From contig NZ_JAVJSQ010000029.1 of the NCBI RefSeq assembly GCF_040219335.1, forward strand, positions 558,001 to 622,000: a DNA stretch of 64,000 nucleotides, in the 5' to 3' direction. The stretch is from Gimesia sp. (GTDB lineage: Bacteria; Planctomycetota; Planctomycetia; Planctomycetales; Planctomycetaceae). The position numbers were made by a program, and so were the translations under genes. Below are positions 29,006 through 38,458 of this stretch, in pieces; the first letter of the stretch is position 1, and each line of letters starts with the position of its first letter. Below the pieces are notes generated by a model. That model had not been told where the DNA came from. It did no database searches and was given only the letters and a program-made list of their open reading frames with translations.

Positions 29006-31303
29006 ATGCCCGATTTTGAGAAGAAGATTCTCGAGTACGTAGCCCGCCCCGGTTACACACCGATTCGGGAAAAAGCGCTGCTGAAAAAAGTGGGAGGCTC
29101 CAAGTCAACTTCTTCTGAATTCGAGCAGGCCATGCAGAGCCTCCAGTCCCGCAAAGAGATTCTCGTCTCCGATTCGGGACTGATTCGGCCCGTGAAGAAA
29201 GAGGGTTGGATTGCCGGGATTATCAAGAAAATCAATTCCGGGGCCGGGTATCTGATTCCCCATCACAAGCCGGATGACATTGCCCACGACCAGCGTCATG
29301 CCGGCGATCTGTATATTTCCGAGCGGGATATAGGGGATGCCCAGACCGGCGATGAAGTTTATGCCACCGTGATCAATCGCCGCCGCAGCGGAGGCCAGAT
29401 CTGCGGTCGTGTTGTGGAGATCATCGAGCGGGCATCGACGACATTTGTCGGCACTTACTTCGAAACACAGGGCGAAGGCTATGTGCACGTGGATGGCAAG
29501 ATATTCAACTCGCCGATTCATGTGGGCGATCCCGGGGCGAAAGGTGTCGCACCCGAAGATAAGGTCGTCATCGACATTCTGCATTTCCCTTCAAAGAGCT
29601 ACCTAGGGCAGGGAGTGATTTCCAAAGTTCTGGGGCCGCATGGGAAGCCGGGCGTCGATCTGCTGTCCATTGTCTACGAATTCGGCATCCCGATGGACTT
29701 TCCCGAAGAGGTCCTTGAGGCGGCCCGTGAGCAGGCAAGCCTGTTTGATGAGACAAAACTGGGGAATCGACGCGACCTGACCAAAGAGACAATCGTGACG
29801 ATTGACCCTGCGGATGCCCGGGACTTCGATGATGCGATTTCGCTGACTCAGAACGAGCGCGGGCACTGGGTGCTGGGCGTGCATATTGCCGATGTAGCGC
29901 ACTTTGTTAAAGAGGGATCCCTACTGGACCGTGAGGCCCGCCGGCGAGGGACCAGTGTGTATCTGCCCGGCCAGGTAATTCCGATGCTGCCCGAGATCAT
30001 TTCAAATGGTCTGGCCAGTCTGCAACAGGACCAGGTGCGGTTTACCAAATCTGCGTTTATCGAATTTACCTCGGATGGCGTGCCGGTCCATACCGAGTTC
30101 GTCAATTCCGCGATTCGGGTCAAGAAGCGGTTCGCCTATGAGCAGGTACTGCCCATCATTCAGGAGTGCGACGAGGAAGGGGACCGGATTCCCCGGGACG
30201 TCCGCGAACTGCTGAAAAACATGCATCATCTGGCAATGATGCTGCGAAAACGCCGCTTTGCCGCCGGTGCACTGGAGTTGCACCTCTCCGAAGTGCGGCT
30301 CACCTTTGATGACAAACATCGTGTCAGTGGCGCCGTTGAGCGCGAGCATGACGAAAGCCACCAGATCATCGAAGAGTTCATGCTGGCGGCGAATATCGCT
30401 GTGGCAGAAGGACTCAATGACCGGGGACTGCGGTTTCTGCGCCGCGTCCATCCGTCGCCCGACTACCAGCGGCAGGTGGAATTCGCCGAGTTTGTGAGTG
30501 CACTGGGTTATACACTCAAAAAGGCCCAGAGTCGTAAGGACCTGCAACGTCTGATCGAGCAAGTGCATGGAACCGCCGTCGAGCAGGCGATCAATTATTC
30601 CATGTTGCGCAGTCTCAAGCAGGCGGAATATACCGATGAAGAGCTCGGGCACTATGCTCTGGCCGTCGAGCATTACTGTCACTTCACCAGCCCGATTCGA
30701 CGATACCCGGACCTGACGATTCATCGCATGATTGATGAAATTCTGGAGCGTCCCGACAAAGGGAAAGGGCAGAGCCCCCAGGGGCTGCGCCAGTTGGGCC
30801 ACGACCTCTCATTGCGTGAGCGTCGTGCCGAGTCGGCAGAACGGGAACTGACCAAGGTCAAACTGCTGACCTGGATGGTCGAGAATAAAATCACCACGCT
30901 GAAAACCATGATCACGGGAGTAGAGTCGTTCGGGCTGTTCTGTAGGGGTGTGGATGTGCCTGTCGAAGGGTTGTTGCACATCAGCCGACTGGGCAAAAAT
31001 GATTACTTTCACCAGGATCCAGCCAAATTCAGTATCGTCGGGGAGCGGACAGGTCAGGAGTTCCGTATTGGCGATTTTCTGGAGGTGGAAGTCGAAAAGA
31101 TCGATCTGGATCGTCGGGAGCTGGACTTTCGAATGCCCCGATCGGAAAAATCAGCCAAATCGAAGTCAAAATCAGATAAGGGCAGCTCGAAGCGATCAGG
31201 TACGAAGTCGTCTCGGGCCTCTTCCAAGGGGAAGGCCGCTGTGAAAAAGAATAAGAACCGTTCGGGAAAGTCCCAGCGGAGCAAAAAGAAGAAACGCAAG
31301 TAG
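29006..31303 (+). CDS. rnr: Ribonuclease R
   Basis: 765 residues. N-terminal winged-helix and cold-shock domains are followed by an RNB catalytic domain with DPADARDFDDAISL at about 266-279 holding the metal-binding aspartates, and HYCHFTSPIRRYPDL near residue 555. An S1 domain runs from about 640 to 715, and the tail (about 716-765) is very rich in Lys, Ser and Arg. RNase R degrades structured RNA from the 3' end. The tail is typical of RNase R and absent from RNase II. It starts 4 nt after the YhaM-like gene. Confidence 0.95.
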   Translation: MPDFEKKILEYVARPGYTPIREKALLKKVGGSKSTSSEFEQAMQSLQSRKEILVSDSGLIRPVKKEGWIAGIIKKINSGAGYLIPHHKPDDIAHDQRHAGDLYISERDIGDAQTGDEVYATVINRRRSGGQICGRVVEIIERASTTFVGTYFETQGEGYVHVDGKIFNSPIHVGDPGAKGVAPEDKVVIDILHFPSKSYLGQGVISKVLGPHGKPGVDLLSIVYEFGIPMDFPEEVLEAAREQASLFDETKLGNRRDLTKETIVTIDPADARDFDDAISLTQNERGHWVLGVHIADVAHFVKEGSLLDREARRRGTSVYLPGQVIPMLPEIISNGLASLQQDQVRFTKSAFIEFTSDGVPVHTEFVNSAIRVKKRFAYEQVLPIIQECDEEGDRIPRDVRELLKNMHHLAMMLRKRRFAAGALELHLSEVRLTFDDKHRVSGAVEREHDESHQIIEEFMLAANIAVAEGLNDRGLRFLRRVHPSPDYQRQVEFAEFVSALGYTLKKAQSRKDLQRLIEQVHGTAVEQAINYSMLRSLKQAEYTDEELGHYALAVEHYCHFTSPIRRYPDLTIHRMIDEILERPDKGKGQSPQGLRQLGHDLSLRERRAESAERELTKVKLLTWMVENKITTLKTMITGVESFGLFCRGVDVPVEGLLHISRLGKNDYFHQDPAKFSIVGERTGQEFRIGDFLEVEVEKIDLDRRELDFRMPRSEKSAKSKSKSDKGSSKRSGTKSSRASSKGKAAVKKNKNRSGKSQRSKKKKRK

Positions 31304-31613
31304 GCCGGGTTCCTTTACGAAGTGTCTGCAGGGTACGGATGTTTTACTTGAAACCGGGCAAGCTGGAGCTAAAAACAAGCTAGAGTAACGGAAATTTGAA
31401 AAAGGACTCCAGTTTATAATTCTGTGAAGATTGATGTACGAAGGCGAAGAAATATAATAACTTAAGCTCTATAACGAATATGCATCGTTCGGCGCCGGCA
31501 GATTCAATCAGATCATACTGAGTGACCGCCACGCTGGTTGCTTTGTTTATAGATTTCACTATCACAATATTATTCACGGGATCTCAAGCAGATCACCGGG
31601 TGAGTGCTTGATT
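31304..31613. promoter_or_regulatory. Upstream region of the sdh operon
   Basis: 310 nt between rnr and sdhC. A TATAAT at 31415-31420 has TTGAAA 13 nt upstream, which is short for a normal promoter. No terminator or riboswitch is recognised. Confidence 0.35.
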
Positions 31614-32357
31614 ATGGTGACGAAATTGGCTGAGAAACAGCAATCCTCTCCGTCAGCAGGCGGAAAATCAGCGACGAAGTGGATTATGACCCTGCTTTCC
31701 TCTTCCATTGGCCAGAAGTTCGTGATGGGCATCACGGGTCTTCTCTTGTGCGGCTTCCTGGTCGTGCATCTGGCGGGGAACCTGCTCGTGTACGTCGGGG
31801 CAGACGCCTACAACAAGTACGCAAAAGAGCTGCACAGCATGATGCTGCTGCCGGTAGCGGAGACGGGACTGTTCCTGCTGCTGTTCGCCCACATTGCACT
31901 GGCATTCAAGCTGACCAGCGATAACCGCAAGGCACGCCAGATCACTTATCATGAGAAGCAGAGCAAGATTCAGGAGCCGCCTTCCATTTTCGGACGTACT
32001 CCGATGGGGCGGACCAGTTCCTGGATGTTCATTTCGGGATCCATCATTCTGATCTTCCTGATCATGCACATGATCGACATGAAACTGCATCTGAATCCGA
32101 CGGTCGATTACAAAGACCAGTCACCCTATGGCATCATCGTGCAGGTTCTGGGCAGTGGTTTGAGTGCCCCGATTTATATTGTGGGAACGCTTGTCCTCGG
32201 ATTTCACCTGTCCCACGGTTTCTGGAGTGCGTTCCAGTCGCTGGGACTGAATCATCCCAAATACACGCCCCTGATTAAGAAGCTGGCGATTCTATTTGCG
32301 ATCGTCATTGCGGCTGGCTTTGTCAGTCTGCCACTCTGGGGCTTTTTTATCCGCTAA
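31614..32357 (+). CDS. sdhC: Succinate dehydrogenase cytochrome b subunit (B-type)
   Basis: 247 residues from ATG 31614. A hydrophilic start is followed by five hydrophobic helices. H58 in VVHLAGN and later histidines (HIALAFK, LIMHMIDMKLH, GFHLSHGFWS) fit the di-haem ligands of the single-anchor B-type SdhC. It anchors SdhA/B in the membrane and exchanges electrons with quinone. It is the first gene of the C-A-B operon, with no separate sdhD, as expected for this type. Confidence 0.92.
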   Translation: MVTKLAEKQQSSPSAGGKSATKWIMTLLSSSIGQKFVMGITGLLLCGFLVVHLAGNLLVYVGADAYNKYAKELHSMMLLPVAETGLFLLLFAHIALAFKLTSDNRKARQITYHEKQSKIQEPPSIFGRTPMGRTSSWMFISGSIILIFLIMHMIDMKLHLNPTVDYKDQSPYGIIVQVLGSGLSAPIYIVGTLVLGFHLSHGFWSAFQSLGLNHPKYTPLIKKLAILFAIVIAAGFVSLPLWGFFIR

Positions 32358-32434
32358 CCCTCCGCCAGTCATTTGCGTCTGTTTAGCACCATCCAATAGA
32401 TAGTTTCACACGTTCCGTTTTGAAGGTAGATATC

Positions 32435-34366
32435 ATGGCCGAGTCGGCTACGACGGTTTTGAATTCTCGAGTTCCTGAAGGTCCCATGGCCGAAAAATGG
32501 GATCGTTGTAAACAGGAGATGAAGCTGGTTAACCCGGCGAATAAACGGAAGAAAAAGATTATTGTGGTGGGAACCGGTCTGGCAGGTGCTTCTGCTGCTG
32601 CCTCGCTGGCTGAACTGGGCTACCAGGTACAATCGTTCTGTTTTCAGGACTCTCCCCGTCGGGCTCACAGTATTGCTGCCCAGGGGGGGATTAACGCCGC
32701 CAAGAACTATCCCAATGACGGCGACAGCGTGTGGCGTCTGTTCTACGATACAGTGAAGGGGGGCGACTTCCGAAGTCGCGAGGCTAACGTTCACCGCCTG
32801 GCCCAGGTCAGTAACAATATTATCGACCAGTGTGCTGCCCAGGGTGTGCCTTTCGCCCGTGATTACGGCGGATTGCTGGCCAACCGGTCCTTTGGTGGGG
32901 CCCAGGTTTCCCGTACTTTTTATGCCCGTGGGCAGACCGGACAGCAGTTGCTGCTGGGGGCTTACAGCGCTTTGATGCGGCAGGTGGGCACCGGACGTAT
33001 CAAACTGTTCCCGCGACGTGAAATGCTGGACCTGGTTGTGGTCGACGGCGTTGCCCGGGGGATTATCGTCCGCAATCTGATTACCGGTGAATTCGAAACC
33101 TATTCCGCGGACTGTGTGCTGCTGGCAACCGGTGGTTACGGAAACGCCTTCTATCTTTCAACCAACGCGAAGGGCTCGAATGTGACCGCCGCCTGGCGGT
33201 GCCATAAACGGGGGGCGTTCTTCGCGAATCCCTGTTACACACAAATCCACCCGACATGTATCCCCGTGAGTGGCGATTACCAGTCCAAGCTGACTTTGAT
33301 GAGTGAAAGTTTGCGAAACGACGGCCGGGTCTGGGTTCCCAAATCAGCCGATGACAAACGTCGCGGTAATGAGATTCCAGATGCAGAACGGGACTATTAC
33401 CTGGAACGACGTTACCCTGCATTCGGTAACCTGGTACCTCGTGACGTGGCATCTCGTGCTGCCAAGGAGCGCTGCGATGCCGGTTACGGTGTCGGTTCGA
33501 CCGGACAGGCGGTCTTCCTGGATTTCCGGGATGCGATTATCCGCGACGGAAGACACGCCATCGAGACGAAGTACGGCAACCTGTTCCACATGTATCAGAA
33601 GATTACCGGCGAAAACCCTTACGAAGTACCGATGCGGATTTATCCTGCTGTGCACTATACGATGGGCGGGCTGTGGGTGGACTATCATCTGCAGAGTACG
33701 ATTCCCGGTCTGTTCGTGCTGGGCGAAGCAAACTTCTCGGACCATGGTGCCAACCGGCTGGGGGCTTCCGCTTTGATGCAGGGACTCGCAGACGGTTACT
33801 TCGTCGCTCCTTACACAACCGGTCACTTCCTGGCTGCGAACAGTCTGCCTGAAGTATCAATTGAGGATGAGGCGTTCAAGGAAGCGATGGCCAATGCCCA
33901 GGACAGGAACTCTAAGATTCTGGGAGTCAACGGAACCCGTTCGTCTGACAGCATACATCGCGAGCTGGGACATATTCTCTGGGAATACTGTGGGATGTCC
34001 CGCGAACGCCAGGGGCTGGAAACCGCTATCGGCAAGATTCGCGAACTGCGGGATGAGTTCTGGTCGAGCGTCAAAGTGCTGGGTGAAGGCGAACAGTTGA
34101 ACCAGAACCTGGAACATGCTGGTCGTCTGGCAGACTTCCTGGAATTCGGTGAATTGATGGTGCGAGATGCCCTCGTGCGTGAAGAATCCTGCGGTGGTCA
34201 CTTCCGTGAAGAACATCAGACTCCGGAAAATGAAGCGTTGCGTGACGATGAGAATTTCTGTCACGTGGCTGCCTGGGAATTCACAGGGGTCGGCAATGAG
34301 CCGGTCGAACACCGAGAACAATTAGAATTTACTGAAGTACCTCTGGCTACGAGGAGTTATAAATAA
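32435..34366 (+). CDS. sdhA: Succinate dehydrogenase/fumarate reductase flavoprotein subunit
   Basis: 643 residues from ATG 32435, with AAGG about 9 nt upstream. An FAD-binding [13 protein letters not shown] precedes the covalent-flavin histidine in the [13 protein letters not shown] motif. [10 protein letters not shown]-like and active-site regions are present ([24 protein letters not shown]). It oxidises succinate to fumarate, or the reverse, at the cytoplasmic face. The stop overlaps the sdhB start (TAATG), indicating coupling. Confidence 0.96.
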   Translation: MAESATTVLNSRVPEGPMAEKWDRCKQEMKLVNPANKRKKKIIVVGTGLAGASAAASLAELGYQVQSFCFQDSPRRAHSIAAQGGINAAKNYPNDGDSVWRLFYDTVKGGDFRSREANVHRLAQVSNNIIDQCAAQGVPFARDYGGLLANRSFGGAQVSRTFYARGQTGQQLLLGAYSALMRQVGTGRIKLFPRREMLDLVVVDGVARGIIVRNLITGEFETYSADCVLLATGGYGNAFYLSTNAKGSNVTAAWRCHKRGAFFANPCYTQIHPTCIPVSGDYQSKLTLMSESLRNDGRVWVPKSADDKRRGNEIPDAERDYYLERRYPAFGNLVPRDVASRAAKERCDAGYGVGSTGQAVFLDFRDAIIRDGRHAIETKYGNLFHMYQKITGENPYEVPMRIYPAVHYTMGGLWVDYHLQSTIPGLFVLGEANFSDHGANRLGASALMQGLADGYFVAPYTTGHFLAANSLPEVSIEDEAFKEAMANAQDRNSKILGVNGTRSSDSIHRELGHILWEYCGMSRERQGLETAIGKIRELRDEFWSSVKVLGEGEQLNQNLEHAGRLADFLEFGELMVRDALVREESCGGHFREEHQTPENEALRDDENFCHVAAWEFTGVGNEPVEHREQLEFTEVPLATRSYK

Positions 34367-35127
34367 TGAGCGAGACTCTGGATCTGACGCTCAGAATCTG
34401 GCGCCAGCCTGGCCCCGATGCCGTCGGGCGTTACGTCGATTACAAACTTACCGACATCTCCACGCATATGTCCTTCCTGGAAATGCTGGACGTGTTGAAC
34501 GAGCAACTGCTGCAGCAGGGCGAAGAGATGGTTGCCTTCGACCATGACTGTCGCGAAGGGATCTGCGGGATGTGCAGCCTGATGATCAACGGACAGGCAC
34601 ATGGTCCGGATTCAGGCACAACCACCTGTCAGCTGCATATGCGGCGGTTCAAGAATGGCGACACGATTGTGATTGAACCCTGGCGCTCGCAGGCGTTTCC
34701 TGTGGTTCGCGACCTGGTCGTTGATCGCAGTGCATTTGACCGGATCATCGAGAAGGGGGGCTTTATCTCGGTCAACACCGGGAATGCTCCCGATGCGAAC
34801 AATATTCCCGTTCCTCTGCCGGTTCAGGAGACAGCCATGGATGCCGCAGCCTGTATTGGCTGTGGTGCCTGTGTGGCCGCCTGTAAGAATGCTTCGGCCA
34901 TGCTGTTTGTTTCTGCGAAGGTGTCACATCTTTCGACACTGCCTCAGGGGGCTCCCGAGCGTGCGAGCCGTGTGCAGAACATGGTTGCCCAGATGGACGA
35001 AGAAGGCTTTGGAAACTGTACGAATACGGAAGAGTGTTCGGCTGCGTGTCCCGCTGAGATTTCGGTCTCCAACATTGCCCGTCTGAACCGCGAATACCTG
35101 CGTGCAAAGCTGTGTGCAAAAGACTAA
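34366..35127 (+). CDS. sdhB: Succinate dehydrogenase iron-sulfur subunit
   Basis: 253 residues. The [2Fe-2S] ligands are C62, C67, C70 and C88. The first ferredoxin-type cluster is [11 protein letters not shown] (163-173), and the second uses C218, C224 and C228 in a B-type [17 protein letters not shown] arrangement. It passes electrons from SdhA to the haems of SdhC. The start overlaps the sdhA stop by one base. A strong terminator follows 26 nt after the stop. Confidence 0.96.
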   Translation: MSETLDLTLRIWRQPGPDAVGRYVDYKLTDISTHMSFLEMLDVLNEQLLQQGEEMVAFDHDCREGICGMCSLMINGQAHGPDSGTTTCQLHMRRFKNGDTIVIEPWRSQAFPVVRDLVVDRSAFDRIIEKGGFISVNTGNAPDANNIPVPLPVQETAMDAAACIGCGACVAACKNASAMLFVSAKVSHLSTLPQGAPERASRVQNMVAQMDEEGFGNCTNTEECSAACPAEISVSNIARLNREYLRAKLCAKD

Positions 35128-35153
35128 GCACACTACGGAATGATCATCTACAG

Positions 35154-35186
35154 AGCGAGGGGACCTGCGGGGCCCTCGCTTTTTTT
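35154..35186 (+). terminator. Rho-independent terminator of sdhCAB
   Basis: AGCGAGGG (35154-35161) with CCCTCGCT (35173-35180), followed by a run of T residues to 35186. Confidence 0.9.
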
Positions 35187-35337
35187 ATTGGGATTCGGCG
35201 GTTGGTTTTGATTAAATTAGGATTTTTAAGATTCGCAGAGTCTGTTGATTGCGAGATAGTCCTGGAAGTTCCACAATAGTCGACAGCGCCTGAATTCCCC
35301 TTTATCAGTCCCCATTTTAAAGTCAGAAGAGAGAGCT

Positions 35338-36435
35338 GTGTCTGAATCTTTACTCACTACTGCCTGCCACCAGTGGCACGTTGATCATGGCGGCCGAATG
35401 GTCGATTTCGCGGGCTGGGAAATGCCTCTGCTGTATTCGAATATCACCGATGAGCATCATGCGGTACGCCAGGCGGCAGGTTTGTTTGACATCGCCCACA
35501 TGGGGCGGCTCTTTTTCAGTGGTCCGGGTGCATGCCGCTTCCTCGATCATCTGCTGACGAATAACGTTGAATCACTGAAGCCGGGACAGATCCGCTATTC
35601 ACTTGTAACCAATGAATCCGGGGGGATCCTGGATGACGTGCTGGTCTATCGATTTTCCGATTTCTATCTGCTGGTGGTGAATGCATCCAATCGACTGAAA
35701 ATCGTTGACTGGATCGAACAGCAGCGGGAAGGCTTCGATGTGCAGATCGATGACAAGACCTGCGAGAAGTTCATGCTGGCCCTGCAGGGACCTGCTTCGT
35801 TGGGAATTTTGAATCCGCTGGCTGAGGCGGAGTTGAGCGAAATTAAATATTATTACGGCGTGGAAACCAAAGTGCTGGGCGTGGATGCTCTCGTGAGCCG
35901 GACTGGATATACGGGGGAAGACGGCTTCGAGGTCGTCGTTGATCAGGCTGAAGGTCTGGCGCTGTGGGAGCGACTGATGGCCGACGGTCAGAGTGCAGGA
36001 CTGGTTCCTGCGGGGTTGGGATGTCGCGATACACTCCGTCTGGAGGCCGCAATGCCCCTGTATGGACATGAACTGGATGAAGAGACCGATCCCTTTACAG
36101 CGGGGCTCAACTTCGCTGTGAAGCTGCAGGCGGCTGATTTCGTCGGTAAAGAGGCATTGATCGCCGCCAAGGCTCGTGAAGATCGTAAAGTACGCATCGG
36201 TTTTAGCCTGGAAGGGAAACGGGCGGCACGCGAAGGTGCTGAGCTGTACGATGGCGATCAGCAGGTGGGCGTCGTGACGTCTGGGTCCTTCTCACCAACG
36301 TTGGATCTGCCGCTCGGCATGGCTTATGTCGAAGCCGCCTATGCAGAGCCGGGACAGGTGCTGGAAGCAGATATTCGCGGCAAGCGATTTCCGGTAAAAG
36401 TGACCGCACTGCCATTCTACAAACGCGACACTTAG
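35338..36435 (+). CDS. gcvT: Glycine cleavage system T protein (aminomethyltransferase)
   Basis: 365 residues from GTG 35338, with GAGAG upstream. GcvT signatures are GGRMVDFAGWEMPLLY, LFDIAHMGR, the YSLVTNESGGILDD block and GYTGEDGFEV. It transfers the aminomethyl carbon of glycine to tetrahydrofolate. gcvH and gcvP are not next to it. I looked for a glycine riboswitch in the 150 nt upstream and saw none. Confidence 0.96.
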   Translation: MSESLLTTACHQWHVDHGGRMVDFAGWEMPLLYSNITDEHHAVRQAAGLFDIAHMGRLFFSGPGACRFLDHLLTNNVESLKPGQIRYSLVTNESGGILDDVLVYRFSDFYLLVVNASNRLKIVDWIEQQREGFDVQIDDKTCEKFMLALQGPASLGILNPLAEAELSEIKYYYGVETKVLGVDALVSRTGYTGEDGFEVVVDQAEGLALWERLMADGQSAGLVPAGLGCRDTLRLEAAMPLYGHELDEETDPFTAGLNFAVKLQAADFVGKEALIAAKAREDRKVRIGFSLEGKRAAREGAELYDGDQQVGVVTSGSFSPTLDLPLGMAYVEAAYAEPGQVLEADIRGKRFPVKVTALPFYKRDT

Positions 36436-36450
36436 AGAACCACAGGCGAG

Positions 36451-36479
36451 GCGTAGCCGGGAAGGTGTATCGGCTACGC
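36451..36479 (+). terminator. Terminator-like hairpin after gcvT
   Basis: GCGTAGCCG (36451-36459) with CGGCTACGC (36471-36479), 16 nt after the stop. Only TTAAG follows. Confidence 0.55.
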
Positions 36480-36557
36480 TTAAGCTGAATTTCTTCCGGT
36501 CTGATTCCTTAACAGCGTGTCAAACCGACAATGCCACAGAATGAACGCAAGACTGTA

Positions 36558-36591
36558 AACGCTTCAGGCAAGCTTAAGAACCGGAAGCGTT
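36558..36591 (-). terminator. Hairpin at the desaturase stop
   Basis: AACGCTTC (36558-36565) with GAAGCGTT (36584-36591) spans the desaturase stop codon. On the minus strand a TTT follows. A weak terminator candidate. Confidence 0.35.
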
Positions 36592-37638
36592 CGTCTTCTG
36601 TTCTTTTTTGGAAACATAGTCGGTGTCTGCCAGAACTTCCTGGGCAACGTCGCCGACGAAGTTGTCGATCTGTTTCTTCTCTTTGCCAGGCTCTGGTGCG
36701 CCCGCATTCATGCCAACACCCGGTTGTTTTAAGAAGGAGGGGGCCATGTCGATGATGGCACTCCAGTAGGTCGTGAAGACCGGGTATTTGACATCGGGAT
36801 TCTGTTCTTTGTAATCGTCCATTTTCTGCAGAAGCAGGTTGTGGGCGATTTTCGGATGGCGGTGATGCGGTCCGTGTACAAAGATGTCAAAGTTGAAGTA
36901 GGTGCAGAGCTTCGTGATGATATTATTTCCCACGACCGTACGGGTTCCCAGCATGGGATCGTAACTGCTCATTCCGAGATGTTCTGTGAACTTACGGGTG
37001 TTCTGGTAGATCCCTGCGAGATAGTGGGGCAGAACCCAGACACGCAGCAGACCGATGAGTGCACCGTAGTAGCCGCAGAGAGCGATTACGGAACCCCAGA
37101 AGATTACAATCGCCGCGTATTCGTAGCGAATGGTTCTGCGGAGTTTAGGGTCGGTCAGGGGGGAATCTTTGTGCCAGAAAATGCGACCGTAAATGAACGG
37201 AGCCATGAATAGCCCCAGGGCCAGGTCGAACCAGACAAACACTCTGCGAAAGCGGAGTGAAGTGTTCGGGTCTGAATAGGGCCAGAGTTCCCAGTCGCTG
37301 GGTTTATTCAGGTAAGCGTGGTGGCGAATATGACTCTCACGGTAAACCGTATAGGGGACAAACATCGCCGTTCCCAGGATTCGCCCCAGCCAGATGCTCG
37401 CATTCTTGGAGCCGGAGAGCGTATGGTGAGAACATTCGTGGAAGCAGCTGGTCCAGCAGAAAAGACAGTATGAAATAAACAGTGTCAGAAAGATCTGCCA
37501 GCTGATGGCATCAGTGGGCCAGTAAACGGCAAGACACCAGATTGCGACCAATCCGACAGGCAGGAACAAAAAACGAGGGATGGTCGTTTTTTCTTCTAGT
37601 GCTTTTAATTCCTGTTCGGTGAATTGTGTTACGGACAC
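36574..37638 (-). CDS. Membrane fatty acid desaturase
   Basis: 354 residues. Hydrophobic helices flank the three di-iron histidine boxes HECSHH (67-72), HIRHH (103-107) and HGPHHRH (255-261), plus TEH at 218-220. This is the membrane desaturase/hydroxylase family, which introduces double bonds into acyl chains with O2. The C-terminus is Lys-rich. The upstream region has paired repeats (37687-37769) that could regulate it. Regioselectivity and substrate cannot be read from the sequence; carotenoid or sphingolipid modification is also possible. Confidence 0.88.
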   Translation of the reverse strand: MSVTQFTEQELKALEEKTTIPRFLFLPVGLVAIWCLAVYWPTDAISWQIFLTLFISYCLFCWTSCFHECSHHTLSGSKNASIWLGRILGTAMFVPYTVYRESHIRHHAYLNKPSDWELWPYSDPNTSLRFRRVFVWFDLALGLFMAPFIYGRIFWHKDSPLTDPKLRRTIRYEYAAIVIFWGSVIALCGYYGALIGLLRVWVLPHYLAGIYQNTRKFTEHLGMSSYDPMLGTRTVVGNNIITKLCTYFNFDIFVHGPHHRHPKIAHNLLLQKMDDYKEQNPDVKYPVFTTYWSAIIDMAPSFLKQPGVGMNAGAPEPGKEKKQIDNFVGDVAQEVLADTDYVSKKEQKTNASGS

Positions 37639-38172
37639 GTTGAGCTCCGGTCTAATAAACTACCAGCACGTTTCTAATATTTTATTTAACCAGTTGTGAG
37701 TAACGGCGCTGCGTTACAATGAAATCAAGTTAAACCAGTTAAAATGTTACTCACAGCAAAACTGTGAGTCAACTTATCAGAAATTTCGGCCATTCTCTTT
37801 ATTTACTACATCATGTCTTGTGATCTCGCGCTCATGATGCAATTATTTTTTTTAAGTCGGACTATTCGGGAGTAATATTTATAATGGGAGTGTTAAGACA
37901 GTTAGGTTGATTTTGGGGAAATGCGGGTTCTACCGCAAATCTCTAGCCCCTAATGTCGGAAATTCATTATTATAACTGGTTTATGGAACTTGCACTTGAA
38001 AAAAGTGCGGAAATCCCAATTTTTCAAAACCTGCAGGCTGAGTAGAAATTGTAGTCAGACCTGCGATAATTCAAACCGATATAAGTCTTCAATCACCCTG
38101 CCCGGGACAGATTGTCTTCCCGTTTTGCGTTATATTTTTTGGGAAAAAGATCTCAGGAGTTAAGTCTTTCCG
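37639..38172. promoter_or_regulatory. Divergent region desaturase / small protein
   Basis: 534 nt, AT-rich. It contains the TTAACCAGTT and GTGAGT repeat set (37687-37769) and, nearer the plus-strand gene, two hairpins (37915-37950 and 37992-38008). CAGGAG at 38153-38158 is the ribosome-binding site of the plus-strand gene. No coding frame is supported. Confidence 0.45.
37687..37769. repeat. Nested direct and inverted repeats upstream of the desaturase
   Basis: GTGAGTAAC (37696-37704) is the reverse complement of GTTACTCAC (37746-37754). ACTCACAG (37749-37756) also pairs with CTGTGAGT (37762-37769). TTAACCAGTT at 37687 recurs as TTAAACCAGTT at 37730. The overlap gives mutually exclusive pairings or a set of operator half-sites. 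Confidence 0.5.
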
Positions 38173-38439
38173 ATGCCAGAATATTCAAATTATCAAAAGG
38201 ATGTGATCAAACGTTACTATGACAATCGGGAATCGATTGATCAGCAACGATTGTCTGAGCTCTGCACCAATCTGTTTTTGACGGAAGGTAAAAAGAAACA
38301 GAAGCTGTGGGACAAAGCTCAGGAGATCATGGAACGCCTGAATGTTCCGCCGACCCGCATTGATCATGTTCTGAAATCCGCCGATCCGGCCATCCTGGCA
38401 GAAGTCGTCAAGGATCTGGAATCCGGGGCGATTCGCTAG
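38173..38439 (+). CDS. Small hypothetical protein
   Basis: 88 residues, Lys-rich and mostly helical, starting MPEYSNYQKDVIKRYYDN, with no signal peptide or membrane segment. CAGGAG about 14 nt upstream, the lack of a competing frame and the normal composition support a real gene. The middle part (EGKKKQKLWDKAQEIMERL) could be an amphipathic helix. I do not recognise a domain. It lies between the desaturase and the MFS gene with no operon partner. Confidence 0.65.
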   Translation: MPEYSNYQKDVIKRYYDNRESIDQQRLSELCTNLFLTEGKKKQKLWDKAQEIMERLNVPPTRIDHVLKSADPAILAEVVKDLESGAIR

Positions 38440-38458
38440 CGAACTCTGGCAGGGGAAC

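Noticed and set aside
31396-31420. TTGAAA...TATAAT as the sdh promoter
   Set aside because: The 13-nt spacing is too short for a normal sigma-70-type promoter.
35187-35337. Glycine riboswitch before gcvT
   Set aside because: The conserved riboswitch cores are not present in this short region.
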